A DNA stretch of 64,000 bases from Rhodovulum sp. (GCA_020637615.1 JACKKC010000014.1:1-64000), one strand, 5' to 3'. Positions 17,395-26,891 are shown, numbered from the stretch's first letter. Notes: generated from the letters alone by a model not told the origin. Program-made: numbers and translations.

Positions 17395-17612
17395 CGTCGC
17401 CCGGGTCGCTTCTTCCCCTTCCCGCCGGCTGCGATGCTGCGTGCCCGTTCCGCCGCGGCGCGAAGCTCCTCGGCGATCTCCTCCGCCTCGTCGGGATCGA
17501 AGTCGAGCGGCAGATCGAAGGAATCCGTCTCGACATAGACCCGGACCATGCCGAGCGACGTGGGCCCGATCCGCAGGCTGGCGGCGATATCGCTCTCGCG
17601 GTCGATCCCCAT
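17391..17612 (-). CDS. Small conserved acidic protein (DUF6324-like)
   Basis: A 73-residue protein, MGIDRESDIAASLRIGPTSL... with an acidic helix (FDPDEAEEIAEELRAAAERA) and a basic tail (GGKGKKRPGRR). It looks like a small family conserved in Rhodobacterales and often annotated as DUF6324; I name it from memory of the pattern, not a search. ATG at 17612 is chosen because the conserved part begins there. Function unknown. It is convergent with mmcB. Confidence 0.6.
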   Translation of the reverse strand: MGIDRESDIAASLRIGPTSLGMVRVYVETDSFDLPLDFDPDEAEEIAEELRAAAERARSIAAGGKGKKRPGRR

Positions 17613-17694
17613 GTCTTCCGGCCTCCTGCCCGCGCCGCAATCTGCCTGGTCCCGCGGCGTCGGACAAGTGCAGACTTGCATTCGAGCCGCCGCG

Positions 17695-17700
17695 TATAGT
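17695..17700 (+). promoter_or_regulatory. Probable -10 element of the tRNA-His gene
   Basis: TATAGT lies 14 bases upstream of the mature tRNA 5' end, the right place for a sigma-70 -10 box. A convincing -35 partner is not visible (GACTTG at 17673-17678 is the best candidate, at 16 bases spacing). Confidence 0.45.
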
Positions 17701-17714
17701 AACCGGACAGCCGT

Positions 17715-17791
17715 GCCGGCGTAGCTCAGTTGGTTAGAGCGCCTGATTGTGGATCAGGAGGTCCCCCGTTCGAGCCGGGGCGCTGGTACCA
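17715..17791 (+). tRNA. tRNA-His (anticodon GTG)
   Basis: A 77-base cloverleaf with encoded CCA. The anticodon GTG (17749-17751) sits in a stem CTGAT/ATCAG. The D arm (GCTCAGTTGGTTAGAGC) and T arm (CCCCGTTCGAGCCGGGG) are standard. The acceptor stem pairs GCCGGCG with CGCTGGT, using G-U pairs at 1-72 and 4-69. The base before position 1 is T, so no G-1 is encoded, and the discriminator is A73: this is the alphaproteobacterial form of tRNA-His rather than the G-1:C73 form used elsewhere. Confidence 0.97.
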
Positions 17792-18259
17792 TTCCCTGCA
17801 TCAAGTTGCGCGATCCGGGGCCACGGGCCGGCTTTGGGTCGCCAGGGCGTCGCCCGGTGGCTTGCGCATGGTGCCGCGAATCTCTGGAGCGCCTTGGCCG
17901 CCAATTGCGCGGTATTCGGGCGTTCGGCCTGCAAGCCGGCGTGTGATTCCCGCAAGCTGCACCCGACGATCGGTATTGGGCGCACGGTCTTGCATCACTG
18001 AGGCCGTCGTGCCGGCGGCGTTTGCGAGTGAAGCCCGATGGGTTGCGGCTGCTGCAAACGGGCCCGTCGGGATCGCCGGCGCTTCGGAATGGATCATGCG
18101 GGTCGAAATCGATCCAAGGTCCCGAACGTGTACGCGCAGACGTCGTGTGCGGGCAACGGTATGGAACTCGGGCGACGGACGGATCGGACCGCCATGGGTG
18201 GCACACATTTGCGGCGGACGGGCTCGGGACCTGTGCGCTGCTGTTGCAGCCTGACGATA
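17792..18259. other. Gene-poor stretch between tRNA-His and the RND operon
   Basis: I see no recognisable gene. Short open frames on both strands (for example minus strand 17801-18208) lack a ribosome site and resemble no family. There is no duplicate of the tRNA 3' end and no integrase, so no sign of an integration event. Confidence 0.5.
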
Positions 18260-21200
18260 TCAGGTGGCCGGCGTCGGTTCGGCTCCGGGAAGCGGGGGCA
18301 GGGGGGCGAGACGACGGATCACGACGTAGAAGAGCGGCACGAAGAGCACGCCGAGCAGGGTCGCCGAGAAGGTGCCGCCGAGCACCGCCGAGCCGATGGC
18401 GTTGCGTCCGGCGGCGCCGGCACCGGTGGAGAGCACCAGCGGCGTGACGCCGAGCGAGAAGGCCATCGACGTCATGACGATCGGCCGGAAGCGCTGGCGC
18501 GCCGCCTCGCTGATGGCGGCGAAGAGCTCCTGACCCTCCTCCTGGCGGGCGCGGGCGAATTCCACGATCAGGATCGCGTTCTTGCCGGTGAGGCCGATGG
18601 TGGTCAGAAGGCCGACCTGGAAGAAGACGTCGTTGGCGAAGCCCCCGAGCCGCGCGCCGATCAGCGCGCCGAGCACGCCGAGCGGCATGGCGAACATCAC
18701 CGCCGCGGGGATCACCCAGCTCTCGTAGAGCGCGGCGAGGCTGAGGAAGACGACGGCGAGCGAGAGCGCGTAGAGCAGCGGCGCCTGGCCGCCGGTCTGG
18801 CGTTCCTCGAGCGAGAGCCCGGTCCAGGCCACGTCGAAGCCAGGGGGAAGCTGGGTCGCCAGCCGCTCGATCTCGGCCATGGCCTCGCCGGTGGTCACGC
18901 CCGGCACCGGCTGGCCCTGGAGCTGCATGGCGGGCACGCCGTTGTAGCGGTAGAGCCCCTGCGGGCCGAAGCGCCAGAGCCCGTCGGCGAAGTTCGAGAA
19001 GGGGACCAGGCCGCCCGTGGCATTGGTCACCCGCCAGCGCTCGATGTCGTCGGGGTTGCGCCGGGCCTCGGCCTCGCCCTGGACGAAGACCTTCTTGATG
19101 CGGCCGCGGTCGAGGAAGTCGTTGACGTAGCTGCCGGCCCAGGCGGTGGAGAGGAGCTCCGCCACGTCGTGGGCAGTGACGCCCATCGCGCCCGCCTTGC
19201 GCCAGTCGACATCGAGGGCAAATTGCGCGGCGTCCTCCAGCCCGTTCGGCCGCAGCGAGGCGATCAGCGGGCTCTGCGCCGCCATGCCGAGCATCTGGTT
19301 GCGCGCGGCGAGCAGTTCCTCGTGGGTCTGGTTGCCGCGGGCCTGAAGATAGAAGTCGAAGCCCGAGACGTTGCCGAGCTCGATCACCGACGGCGGCACG
19401 ATGGGAAAGACGAAGGCGTCGCGGATCTGGCTCAGTGCCCCGAAGGCGCGGCCGGCGGTCGCCTGCACCGACTGGTCGGGGCGAGGGCGCTCGGACCAAT
19501 CCTTCATGCGCACGAAGCCGAGGCCGACGTTCTGGCCGGCGCCGGCGAAGCTGAAGCCGACGACGGTGAAAATTGAATCCACCGCCCCGGGCTCGTTGGT
19601 CAGAAAATGGTGCTCGATCTGGTCCATCACCCGGAGCGTCCGCTCGGCGGTGGCGCCCGAGGGCGCCTGGACGAAGACGAACATGATGCCCTGGTCCTCG
19701 TCGGGCAGGAAGCCGGTGGGGGTCTGCACGAAGAACCAGCCCATCAGCCCGGCCAGGGCGAGATAGATCGCGCCGATCCGGAAAGGCCGGCGCACAATCC
19801 AGTCGACCGCGCCGCCGTAGCGGCGCGTCAGCGCGGCGAAGAAGCGGTGGAAGGCCGCGAGCGGCCCGCGCGCCGGCCCATGGGCGTCGCTGCGCCGCAG
19901 CATGGTGGCGCAGAGCGCGGGGGTCAGGGTCAGCGCCACCACTACCGAGAGCGCCATGGCCGAGACGATGGCGATGGAAAACTGCCGATAGATCACCCCG
20001 GTGGAGCCGCCGAAGAATGCCATGGGCACGAAGACCGCCGAAAGCACCAGCGCGATGCCGATCAGCGCGCCGGTGATCTGGTCCATGGACTTGCGCGTCG
20101 CCTCGCGGGCGTCGAGCCCTTCCTCGTCCATGATGCGCTCGACGTTCTCGACCACCACGATGGCGTCGTCTACCAGAAGGCCGATGGCCAGGACCATCGC
20201 GAGCATGGTTAGCGTGTTGATGGTGAAGCCCGCCGCGGCCAGCACGCCGAAGGTTCCGAGCAGCACCACGGGAACCGCGAGCGTCGGGATCAGCGTGGCG
20301 CGCAGGTTGCCGAGGAAGAGCAGCATGACGAGGAAGACAAGCCCGATCGCCTCGAAGAGCGTCTTGACCACCTCCTCGATGGAGATCGCAACGAAGGGCG
20401 TGGTATCGAAGGGGATGTTGTAGGCCAGCCCCTCGGGAAAGAAGGCTGACAGCTCCTCCATGCGCGTCTTGACGCGCTCGGCGGTATCGAGCGCATTGGC
20501 GCCGGCGGCGAGGCGCAGGGCCATGCCCGATGCCGGCTGGCCGCCGTAGCGCGAGATCGCGGTGTAATCCTCGGCGCCGACCTCGACGCGGGCCACGTCG
20601 TTCAGCAGCACCAGCCCGCCGTCGGTCTCGGCGCGCAGCACGATCTGCTCGAAATCCGCCGGGGTGCGCAGGAGCGACTGGGCGGTGATGGTGGCGTTGA
20701 GCTGCTGGCCCTCGACCGCGGGCAGCGAGCCGAACTGGCCGGCGGAGATCTGGGCGTTCTGCGCCGAGACCGCGCTCACCACGTCGGCGGGGGCGAGGTC
20801 GTAGGCCGCGAGCCGCGACGGATCGAGCCAGATGCGCATGGCATAGGGCGCGCCGAAGACCTCGACGCCGCCGACGCCCTCGACGCGGCTGATCTCGTCC
20901 ACGAGGTTGGAGGCGAGATAGTCGGAGAGGTCAACCTGTTCGAGCGAGCCGTCTTCGGAAATGATCCCGATCACCATCAGGAAGCCGGCGAAGCCCTTGT
21001 CGACGCGAACGCCCTGGCGCTGCACCGCCTCGGGGAGCAGCGGCGTGGCCTGAGCGAGCTTGTTCTGCACCTGGACCTGGGCGATGTCGGCGTCGGTGCC
21101 GGTCTCGAAGGTCAGCGTGATCGAGCCCTGCCCCGAGGCGGTCGAGGACGAGGACATGTAGCGCAGCCCGTCGATGCCGGTCAGCGCCTGTTCGAGCACC

Positions 21201-21388
21201 TGGGTCACCGTGGTCTCGACGGTTTCCGCCGAGGCGCCGGGATAGGAGGCCGAGACCGTGACCGAGGGCGGCGCGATCTGGGGGTATTGCGACACCGGCA
21301 GGGTGAAGATCGACAGCAGGCCGATGCCCATGATCAGGATGGCGATGACCCAGGCGAAGACCGGGCGGTCGATGAAGAAGCGTGCCAT
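18260..21388 (-). CDS. RND multidrug efflux permease (AcrB/MexB type, HAE1 family)
   Basis: A 1042-residue inner-membrane proton/drug antiporter, full family length. It opens MARFFIDRPVFAWVIAILIM (first helix) and carries the TM4 proton-relay pair in GLLVDDAIVVVENVERIM. Two large periplasmic loops follow TM1 and TM7 in the usual duplicated plan of twelve helices. It pairs with the periplasmic adaptor 24 bases upstream on the same strand. No outer-membrane channel gene is next to the pair, so it probably uses a TolC encoded elsewhere. The substrate is unknown. Confidence 0.95.
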   Translation of the reverse strand: MARFFIDRPVFAWVIAILIMGIGLLSIFTLPVSQYPQIAPPSVTVSASYPGASAETVETTVTQVLEQALTGIDGLRYMSSSSTASGQGSITLTFETGTDADIAQVQVQNKLAQATPLLPEAVQRQGVRVDKGFAGFLMVIGIISEDGSLEQVDLSDYLASNLVDEISRVEGVGGVEVFGAPYAMRIWLDPSRLAAYDLAPADVVSAVSAQNAQISAGQFGSLPAVEGQQLNATITAQSLLRTPADFEQIVLRAETDGGLVLLNDVARVEVGAEDYTAISRYGGQPASGMALRLAAGANALDTAERVKTRMEELSAFFPEGLAYNIPFDTTPFVAISIEEVVKTLFEAIGLVFLVMLLFLGNLRATLIPTLAVPVVLLGTFGVLAAAGFTINTLTMLAMVLAIGLLVDDAIVVVENVERIMDEEGLDAREATRKSMDQITGALIGIALVLSAVFVPMAFFGGSTGVIYRQFSIAIVSAMALSVVVALTLTPALCATMLRRSDAHGPARGPLAAFHRFFAALTRRYGGAVDWIVRRPFRIGAIYLALAGLMGWFFVQTPTGFLPDEDQGIMFVFVQAPSGATAERTLRVMDQIEHHFLTNEPGAVDSIFTVVGFSFAGAGQNVGLGFVRMKDWSERPRPDQSVQATAGRAFGALSQIRDAFVFPIVPPSVIELGNVSGFDFYLQARGNQTHEELLAARNQMLGMAAQSPLIASLRPNGLEDAAQFALDVDWRKAGAMGVTAHDVAELLSTAWAGSYVNDFLDRGRIKKVFVQGEAEARRNPDDIERWRVTNATGGLVPFSNFADGLWRFGPQGLYRYNGVPAMQLQGQPVPGVTTGEAMAEIERLATQLPPGFDVAWTGLSLEERQTGGQAPLLYALSLAVVFLSLAALYESWVIPAAVMFAMPLGVLGALIGARLGGFANDVFFQVGLLTTIGLTGKNAILIVEFARARQEEGQELFAAISEAARQRFRPIVMTSMAFSLGVTPLVLSTGAGAAGRNAIGSAVLGGTFSATLLGVLFVPLFYVVIRRLAPLPPLPGAEPTPAT

Positions 21389-21412
21389 CGGCCTTCTCCC
21401 TCCCGGTTCCGC

Positions 21413-22630
21413 TCAGCCGCCGTCGGTGGCGGGCGCGGGTGCGGCGCCGGCGGCATCGCCACCCGCGGGCGCGGCGCCGCGTTCTTCGGGCGCCACGGTC
21501 GCGCCGGGGCCGGTCTTCTGCAGCCCCTCGACGATGATCCGGTCGCCGGCGCCGAGCCCGTCGCGCACGATCCAGCTCGAGTCGCGGGCGGCGATGACGT
21601 CGAGTTCGCGCGGTTCCACCACGTTCTCGGCATTGACCACGAGCGCGACCGGACGGCCGCGCTGGTCGAAGGAAACCCCCTCCTGCGGAGCGAGCACCAC
21701 GTTCTCGGCGACGCCCTGGGGCAGTTCGACCTGCACGTACATGCCCGGGAGCAGGAGCTTCTCGGGATTGGGAAACTCCATGCGCAGGGTTACCACGCCG
21801 GTCTCCTCGTTCACGTTGGCCTCGGCTACGGTCAGAAGCCCCTTCTGCTCGTAGCTGGTGCCATCGGCCAAGGTGAGCGACACCTCCGGGGCCGCTGCGG
21901 CCAGCCGCTCGGCGGCGAGCCCGCGCCGCCACTCGAGAATTTCCGCCGCGGATTGGGTGACGTCCACGAGCACCGGGTCGATGTTGCGGATGACCGCCAG
22001 CGGCGCGGCCTGGCCGCTGGTCACCAGCGTGCCCTGGGTGGTCAGCGACCGGCCGATGAAGCCGGCGAGCGGCGCGCGGATTGTGGTGCGCTCCAGGTCA
22101 ATCTGCGCGGCCTGGAGCTGCGCCTGCGCCACCTGGAGCGCGGCCGCAGCGCTGTCGCGCGCGCCGGCGGCCTCGTCGTAGTTCTGCTGGCTGGCAATCT
22201 TGCGCGAGAGCAGTTCCTCGAGGCGCTCGGCGTCGCGGGAGGTGGTCTCGACCTCGGCCCGGGCCTGGGCGACCTGCGCCTCGGCGGCGGCGACCTGGGC
22301 CTCGTAGCTCGCCGAATCGATGCGGTAGAGCGGATCGCCGAGCGCCACCTCCGCGCCTTCCTGGAAGAGCCGCTCGGTGATGATGCCGTTGACCTGCGGG
22401 CGCACCTCGGCGATGCCGGAGGCCACCACGCGACCGGGGAGGGTCGCGGTGAGGGTGACGTCGGTCGCATCGAGCGTGACCACGGTGACGGGCTGGGGCG
22501 GTGGCGGCCCGCCCTCGGGCGCCTGGGCCGCGGCCGGTGCCGCGAGCAGAAGGGCCGCGATCCAGAGCGCGCCGCGCCCGGTCGCTCCTCTGCCGCGCCG
22601 AAGGGCGAGCGGCTCCTGTCGCATCGGCAT
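21413..22630 (-). CDS. RND efflux periplasmic adaptor (membrane fusion protein)
   Basis: A 405-residue adaptor. ATG at 22630 gives a basic N-terminus and hydrophobic signal (GALWIAALLLAAPAAAQ). Next come the beta-barrel/lipoyl half, a long alpha hairpin (repeated Ala/Gln-rich helices such as AAEAQVAQARAEVETTS) and the second lipoyl half (IDLERTTIRAPLAGFIGRS), the arrangement of AcrA/MexA proteins. It bridges the permease (stop-start gap 24 bases) to an outer-membrane channel. A second ATG at 22624 is possible. No regulator is adjacent. Confidence 0.9.
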   Translation of the reverse strand: MPMRQEPLALRRGRGATGRGALWIAALLLAAPAAAQAPEGGPPPPQPVTVVTLDATDVTLTATLPGRVVASGIAEVRPQVNGIITERLFQEGAEVALGDPLYRIDSASYEAQVAAAEAQVAQARAEVETTSRDAERLEELLSRKIASQQNYDEAAGARDSAAAALQVAQAQLQAAQIDLERTTIRAPLAGFIGRSLTTQGTLVTSGQAAPLAVIRNIDPVLVDVTQSAAEILEWRRGLAAERLAAAAPEVSLTLADGTSYEQKGLLTVAEANVNEETGVVTLRMEFPNPEKLLLPGMYVQVELPQGVAENVVLAPQEGVSFDQRGRPVALVVNAENVVEPRELDVIAARDSSWIVRDGLGAGDRIIVEGLQKTGPGATVAPEERGAAPAGGDAAGAAPAPATDGG

Positions 22631-22732
22631 TCGATCCCCCGCCCGGTCGGGATTCGCCGGATCCCATCCCGTCCCGAATACGCGGTGACGCGGCGTGCCG
22701 CAAGCCGCAAGCCGGAAGGCCAATCAGATCAG

Positions 22733-22756
22733 ACACATGCCGGCTGGCGCATGTGT
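22733..22756. terminator. Hairpin between ppk2 and the efflux adaptor gene
   Basis: ACACATGC at 22733-22740 is the exact reverse complement of 22749-22756 with an 8-base loop, about 90 bases downstream of the ppk2 stop (minus strand). There is no U-run. It could end ppk2 transcription or belong to the leader of the efflux genes. Confidence 0.35.
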
Positions 22757-22845
22757 GCCGGACCTGCCGCCTGTCGCGGCGAAACCGCCGGTCGGCATGC
22801 GGCAGACCGACGACAGTAGACCGAAGCCGTCCCGGGCGGGTGGCG

Positions 22846-23766
22846 TCAGTATTTCGACGGGACGTAGAGTTCGGGCGGCAGGATCTTGCGCTCGTAGGCG
22901 GGGTTGAAGACGCGGTCGGGCAGGGTGATGTCCTCGTGCGGCACCGGCTCGTAGGGGACCTGCGCGAGGAAGTGGTCGATGCAGTTCAGCCGCGCCCGCT
23001 TCTTGTCGTTGCCCTCGACGATGTACCAGGGCGCCTCGGGGATGTTGGTGCGGGCGAGGGTTTCCTCCTTGGCCTTGGTGTATTGCTCCCAGCGCACCCG
23101 GCTCTGGAGATCCATCGGCGAGAGCTTCCACTGCTTGAGCGGGTCGTGGATGCGCATCAGGAACCGCATCTGCTGCTCCTCGTCTGTGATCGAGAACCAG
23201 TACTTGATCAGCCGGATACCGGAACGGACCAGCATGCGCTCGAATTCGGGGACGTCCTCGAAGAACTGCTCGACCTGATCTTCCGAGGCGAACCCCATCA
23301 CCCGCTCCACGCCCGAACGGTTGTACCAGGAGCGATCGAAGAGCACGATCTCGCCGCCGGCGGGCAGGTGCGGAACGTAGCGCTGGAAGTACCACTGGCT
23401 CCTTTCCCGTTCGGTCGGGGCCGGCATGGCGACCACCCGGGCGACACGAGGGTTGAGGCGCTGGGTGATGCGCTTGATCACGCCGCCTTTGCCAGCCGAG
23501 TCGCGACCCTCGAAGATCACGACGATCTTCTCCTTCTTGTAGGAAACCCAATCCTGGAGCTTGATCAACTCGGATTGCAGCCGCAGCAGCGCGCGGAAGT
23601 AATCCATGCGCGGTATCGAGGGCGGATGCGCCTTGCGGTAGATCTTGCGGATCTCAAGCGAGAGCGCCGGCTCAGAGATTTCGAGCTCGTAATCCTCGTC
23701 GAGCGTATCGGCCAGCTCGGCCTCGAGCCAGTCGCGGCCGTCGAAATCGTCGTCCCGGTTTTCCAT
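22846..23766 (-). CDS. ppk2: Polyphosphate kinase 2
   Basis: A 306-residue cytoplasmic kinase that moves phosphate between polyphosphate and nucleotides. The P-loop is VIFEGRDSAGKGGVIKRI, and the second signature LFDRSWYNRSGVERVMG holds the catalytic Asp and Arg. The later LMRIHDPLKQWKLSP stretch completes the PPK2 pattern (short class I type). ATG at 23766 opens an acidic N-terminus (MENRDDDFDGRDW). It is alone on its strand between the SMP-30 gene and the efflux pair. Confidence 0.93.
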   Translation of the reverse strand: MENRDDDFDGRDWLEAELADTLDEDYELEISEPALSLEIRKIYRKAHPPSIPRMDYFRALLRLQSELIKLQDWVSYKKEKIVVIFEGRDSAGKGGVIKRITQRLNPRVARVVAMPAPTERERSQWYFQRYVPHLPAGGEIVLFDRSWYNRSGVERVMGFASEDQVEQFFEDVPEFERMLVRSGIRLIKYWFSITDEEQQMRFLMRIHDPLKQWKLSPMDLQSRVRWEQYTKAKEETLARTNIPEAPWYIVEGNDKKRARLNCIDHFLAQVPYEPVPHEDITLPDRVFNPAYERKILPPELYVPSKY

Positions 23767-23843
23767 GATGCGTCTTCCAGATTCGCCCCGGCGTTCCTAG
23801 CAGGCCGGAACGCGAAGGACCGTGAAGTTTTTGTCACACCGCC

Positions 23844-24737
23844 TCACGGCAGCTCCAGCCTCAGAACCTTGCCCGGATAGGGCGGTGCGGCGGGATCGTC
23901 GACGGTCACCGCCACGAGGCCTGTCCCGTCGGGGGTGAAGGCGAGGTTCGGGGCGGCGGGCGCGGGCAGCTCGACGGCGTTCAAGACCTCGCCGAAGGGA
24001 TCGACCGCGAGGAGCCGGCCCGAGGAGAGCTGGCCGATCCAGAGCGCGCCGTCGGGGCCGAATTCGATGCCGTCGGGATAGGGCAGCACGCCGGAGGCCG
24101 GATCGATCGCGCCGAGTCGGACGAAGAGACGGCGATCGGAGAGGCTGCCGTCCTCGGCGACGGCGAAGGAGATGATGCGTCCGGCCTCCGATTCCGCGAC
24201 AAAGAGGCGATCGCCGGCCGGCGAGAGGGCGACGCCGTTGGGGTAATGCAGGTCGTCGGCCACGGTCGTCAGGACGCCGTCCGCGTCGAGATGCAGCACG
24301 CGGCCGACGATTGGTTCGCTCTCCCAGGGGCCCGAGGCGGTGACATAGGCGCCTCCCTTGCCGTCCGGGGTCACGTCGTTCGGGCCGACCAGGGGAGTGC
24401 CGTCGGCGTCGGCTTCCCATGACTGGGTGGTTCCGTCGTCGGTACCGAAGGCTTCGAGCCGGCCGGAATCGTAGCAGGTGACGAGGAAGCGCCCGTCGAG
24501 CGGCAGCACCGCCGAGGGGCCGCAGCCCTCCTCGCGCCAGAGCTCGGACTTGGCGCCGGTTTCGGGGTCGATGCGGCTGACCACGTTGCCGCCGTACTCG
24601 GCATAGATCAGCGCGCCGTCGTGAAAGGCCGGGCCTTCGGGAAAGGCCGCGGCGCCGTCGAGGACCTGCGGCTCGGCCGCAAGCGTGGGCATCGCGCCGA
24701 GGCCGGCGGCGAGGAAGGCGATGCCTGTTCGGCGCAT
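23844..24737 (-). CDS. SMP-30/gluconolactonase family beta-propeller protein, exported
   Basis: A 297-residue protein. ATG at 24737 starts a signal peptide (MRRTGIAFLAAGLGAMPTLA), so it should be periplasmic. The six-bladed propeller shows FPEGPAFHDGALIYAEYGG, VTPDGKGGAYVTASG, HYPNGVALSPAGDRLFVAES and PDGIEFGPDGALWIG, with the metal-ligand Glu, Asn and Asp of SMP-30 enzymes. A sugar-lactone hydrolase activity is the family norm; the true substrate is unknown. The frame runs upstream to 24857 but without signal logic. Confidence 0.8.
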   Translation of the reverse strand: MRRTGIAFLAAGLGAMPTLAAEPQVLDGAAAFPEGPAFHDGALIYAEYGGNVVSRIDPETGAKSELWREEGCGPSAVLPLDGRFLVTCYDSGRLEAFGTDDGTTQSWEADADGTPLVGPNDVTPDGKGGAYVTASGPWESEPIVGRVLHLDADGVLTTVADDLHYPNGVALSPAGDRLFVAESEAGRIISFAVAEDGSLSDRRLFVRLGAIDPASGVLPYPDGIEFGPDGALWIGQLSSGRLLAVDPFGEVLNAVELPAPAAPNLAFTPDGTGLVAVTVDDPAAPPYPGKVLRLELP

Positions 24738-24807
24738 GGTAATCTCCCGCGGGGCCAGGATCGCGAGGTTATGCGCACCCGGACCGCCGGGCAAGCGCCG
24801 CTGCCGC

Positions 24808-25467
24808 TCAGACCGGTGCGGCGCGCGTGCCGAAGATCGCCGAGCCGATCCGGACATGGGTGGCCCCGCAGGCGATGGCGGTCTCGAAATCGTCGGACAT
24901 GCCCATGGAGAGCCCTTCGAGGCCGTTGCGCGCCGCCATTTCCCGCAGCAGGTCGAAATGCGGTGCGGGGGCGGCGTCGACCGGCGGGATGCACATCAGG
25001 CCCGAGACCGGCAGGTCGTACTCGCCTCGGCAGGTGGCGAGGAAAGCGTCCAGCGCCTCCGGGGCGATGCCGGCCTTCTGCGGCTCCCGGCCGGTGTTGA
25101 CCTGAACGAAGAGGGTCGGGCAGGCGCCCCGGGCCTGGACTGCGGCGGCGAGCCTTCGGGCGAGGCTGTCGCGGTCGAGGCTGTGGATCGCGTCAAAGAG
25201 ATCGAGGGCGCGGGCGAGCTTGTTGCTCTGGAGCGGGCCGACGAGATGCAGGCTGAGGCCGTCGAATTCCGCGCGGAAGCCCGGCCACTTGCCCTCGGCC
25301 TCCTGCACGCGGTTCTCGCCGAAGATGCGATGGCCGGCCTCGAGCACCGCACGGATGCGTTCGAGCGGCTGGACCTTGGAGACGGCGATCAGCGTGACCG
25401 CGCCGGCCGGGCGACCGGCCGCACGGGTCGCCGCCGCGATGCGTGTCTCGATGTCCTGGAGCGACAT
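24808..25467 (-). CDS. YggS family PLP-binding protein (PLP homeostasis protein)
   Basis: A 219-residue single-domain TIM-barrel protein. The PLP Lys is in LIAVSKVQP near residue 30, followed by FGENRVQEAEGKW, HLVGPLQSNK, and the phosphate-binding SMGMSDDFETAIACGATHVRIGSAIFG. The family keeps PLP and amino-acid pools balanced and has no known catalytic substrate. ATG at 25467 fits; an upstream extension is not homologous. It is an isolated gene. Confidence 0.92.
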   Translation of the reverse strand: MSLQDIETRIAAATRAAGRPAGAVTLIAVSKVQPLERIRAVLEAGHRIFGENRVQEAEGKWPGFRAEFDGLSLHLVGPLQSNKLARALDLFDAIHSLDRDSLARRLAAAVQARGACPTLFVQVNTGREPQKAGIAPEALDAFLATCRGEYDLPVSGLMCIPPVDAAPAPHFDLLREMAARNGLEGLSMGMSDDFETAIACGATHVRIGSAIFGTRAAPV

Positions 25468-25621
25468 GGGCAGCCTCCTCGCGCTGAGCCCGCTGACCCT
25501 AGCGCGCCGCGGGCGGACAAGGGAAGGCGGGTCTGGGACGGCGCCGGCTCCACACGCGAAGGAATGTACAAGCCAATGAAACGAAGGGCTTATTGAAATG
25601 CACCAGCCCGGACAAAACAGA

Positions 25622-25645
25622 AAAGGCGGGCCGAGGCCCGCCTTT
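25622..25645 (-). terminator. Rho-independent terminator of the porin gene
   Basis: On the minus strand, AAAGGCGGGC pairs with GCCCGCCTTT around a 4-base loop, beginning 25 bases after the porin stop. A T-rich tail (CCTTTTCTGTTTTG) follows in the transcription direction. Confidence 0.85.
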
Positions 25646-25669
25646 CCGTACTCGCTGATCCGGAAAGGA

Positions 25670-26824
25670 TCAGAACGCCATCTTGATACCGAAGTCGGCC
25701 ACGGTGTCGGCATCCTGGTCCGTCTGGATCAGGCTGCCGCCCTGGAAGAGCTCGTCACGGCCGAAGGTGCGGGCGACGCCGCCGGCAACCTGCGCACCGC
25801 CGCCGAGGTCATAGGCCGCGGTCAGGCCGTAGGCGCTCTTGCCGTCATACCCTTCGAGACGCTCCGAACCCTCGTAGATGTTGACGTAATAGGCGCCAAC
25901 CGTGAAGGCATCCCAACCGAAGGTACCGCCGACGCCGATGGTCCCGAACTTGGCACCCTCGACGAAGTCGTTGCTCTTCGAGTCAGCCTGCGTCCAGACG
26001 ACGCCGAGACCGAAGTTCTCCCAGTCGCCGGTCACGGCAGCGGACCACTGCTCGCCTTCCGGAACCTCCGTGGTGCTGTCTGCGCCGGCAATCGTGAAGA
26101 CGTCATCGCCAGCGTTGCAGGTGGTCGTGAGGCCACCGGCGCCGTCTTCGCAGACGCTGAGGCCAGTGCCGACGGTCTGACGGAACGACTTGTAGTTGTT
26201 GTAGCCAACGCCGATGCCGAAGGAACCGCCGCCGAAGTCGGCCTGGTAGCCGGCGCCGACGACCACGTCCGTGAGGTCGCGGTTCGAGGACAGCGAAATG
26301 CCGAAGCCGGCGATGTCGAAGTCGTAGCGAACAGTCGGACGCGCGAACGGATTCGAGGCGAAGTTGTTCGCGTTGTCGGTCCCGAAGCTGCCGCCGTTGG
26401 AGATGAAGAAGGTCTCCTGCAGGTCGCCGAGGCCGGTGAGCGAGAGGTTGCCCGGGATGTCGCCGACCCACTGCTCGTCCGCAGCGTTGGTGTCGCCGTA
26501 GGTCAGGGTGCCCCAGGAGCCCGAAACGAAGACGTTGCCGGCGCTCATGCCGTTGGTGTCATCGCCCTGGCCGCCACGCGCGTTGTCGGCGCGGATCGTG
26601 GCACCGAAGGTGATGCCCGAATCGGTCTCGCCGGTCATGTTGACGCCGAAGCGGACGCGGGAGATCGCACGCAGATCTTCGTCGCCGTTCGCGGAACCGT
26701 CGTTGTTGATGTTGTAGCCCAGACCCAAGCGGGCGTCGCCGAAGAGCGAAATCCCCTGGGCCGAGGCAACCCCGCCGATCGCCAGGGCGGCGAGGGCGGT
26801 GGTGGTGAAGAGTACGTTCTTCAT
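25670..26824 (-). CDS. Porin, general outer-membrane diffusion channel (Rhodobacter type)
   Basis: A 384-residue outer-membrane beta-barrel. It has a signal peptide (MKNVLFTTTALAALAIGG..., cut after SAQ) and alternating strands such as RFGVNMTGETDSGITFGA, an acidic constriction region, and a C-terminal Phe (ADFGIKMAF), the usual porin ending. Two Cys in one loop (VCEDGAGGLTTTC) might form a disulfide. The codon bias and terminator suggest high expression. The frame extends upstream of ATG 26824, but a good ribosome site (GAGGAAAAACG) lies right before this ATG. Confidence 0.93.
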   Translation of the reverse strand: MKNVLFTTTALAALAIGGVASAQGISLFGDARLGLGYNINNDGSANGDEDLRAISRVRFGVNMTGETDSGITFGATIRADNARGGQGDDTNGMSAGNVFVSGSWGTLTYGDTNAADEQWVGDIPGNLSLTGLGDLQETFFISNGGSFGTDNANNFASNPFARPTVRYDFDIAGFGISLSSNRDLTDVVVGAGYQADFGGGSFGIGVGYNNYKSFRQTVGTGLSVCEDGAGGLTTTCNAGDDVFTIAGADSTTEVPEGEQWSAAVTGDWENFGLGVVWTQADSKSNDFVEGAKFGTIGVGGTFGWDAFTVGAYYVNIYEGSERLEGYDGKSAYGLTAAYDLGGGAQVAGGVARTFGRDELFQGGSLIQTDQDADTVADFGIKMAF

Positions 26825-26891
26825 CGTTTTTCCTCGTGTTTCTTGGTCGAAACCCATCTCAAATCCGGAACGCCCGGACCAAGTAGGTTCC

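Noticed and set aside
17715..17791. tRNA-His as an integration site of a genomic island
   Set aside because: No integrase gene and no second copy of the tRNA end was found in the window.
17730..18254. A 174-codon plus-strand frame starting inside tRNA-His
   Set aside because: It overlaps the tRNA and has no recognisable motif or ribosome site.
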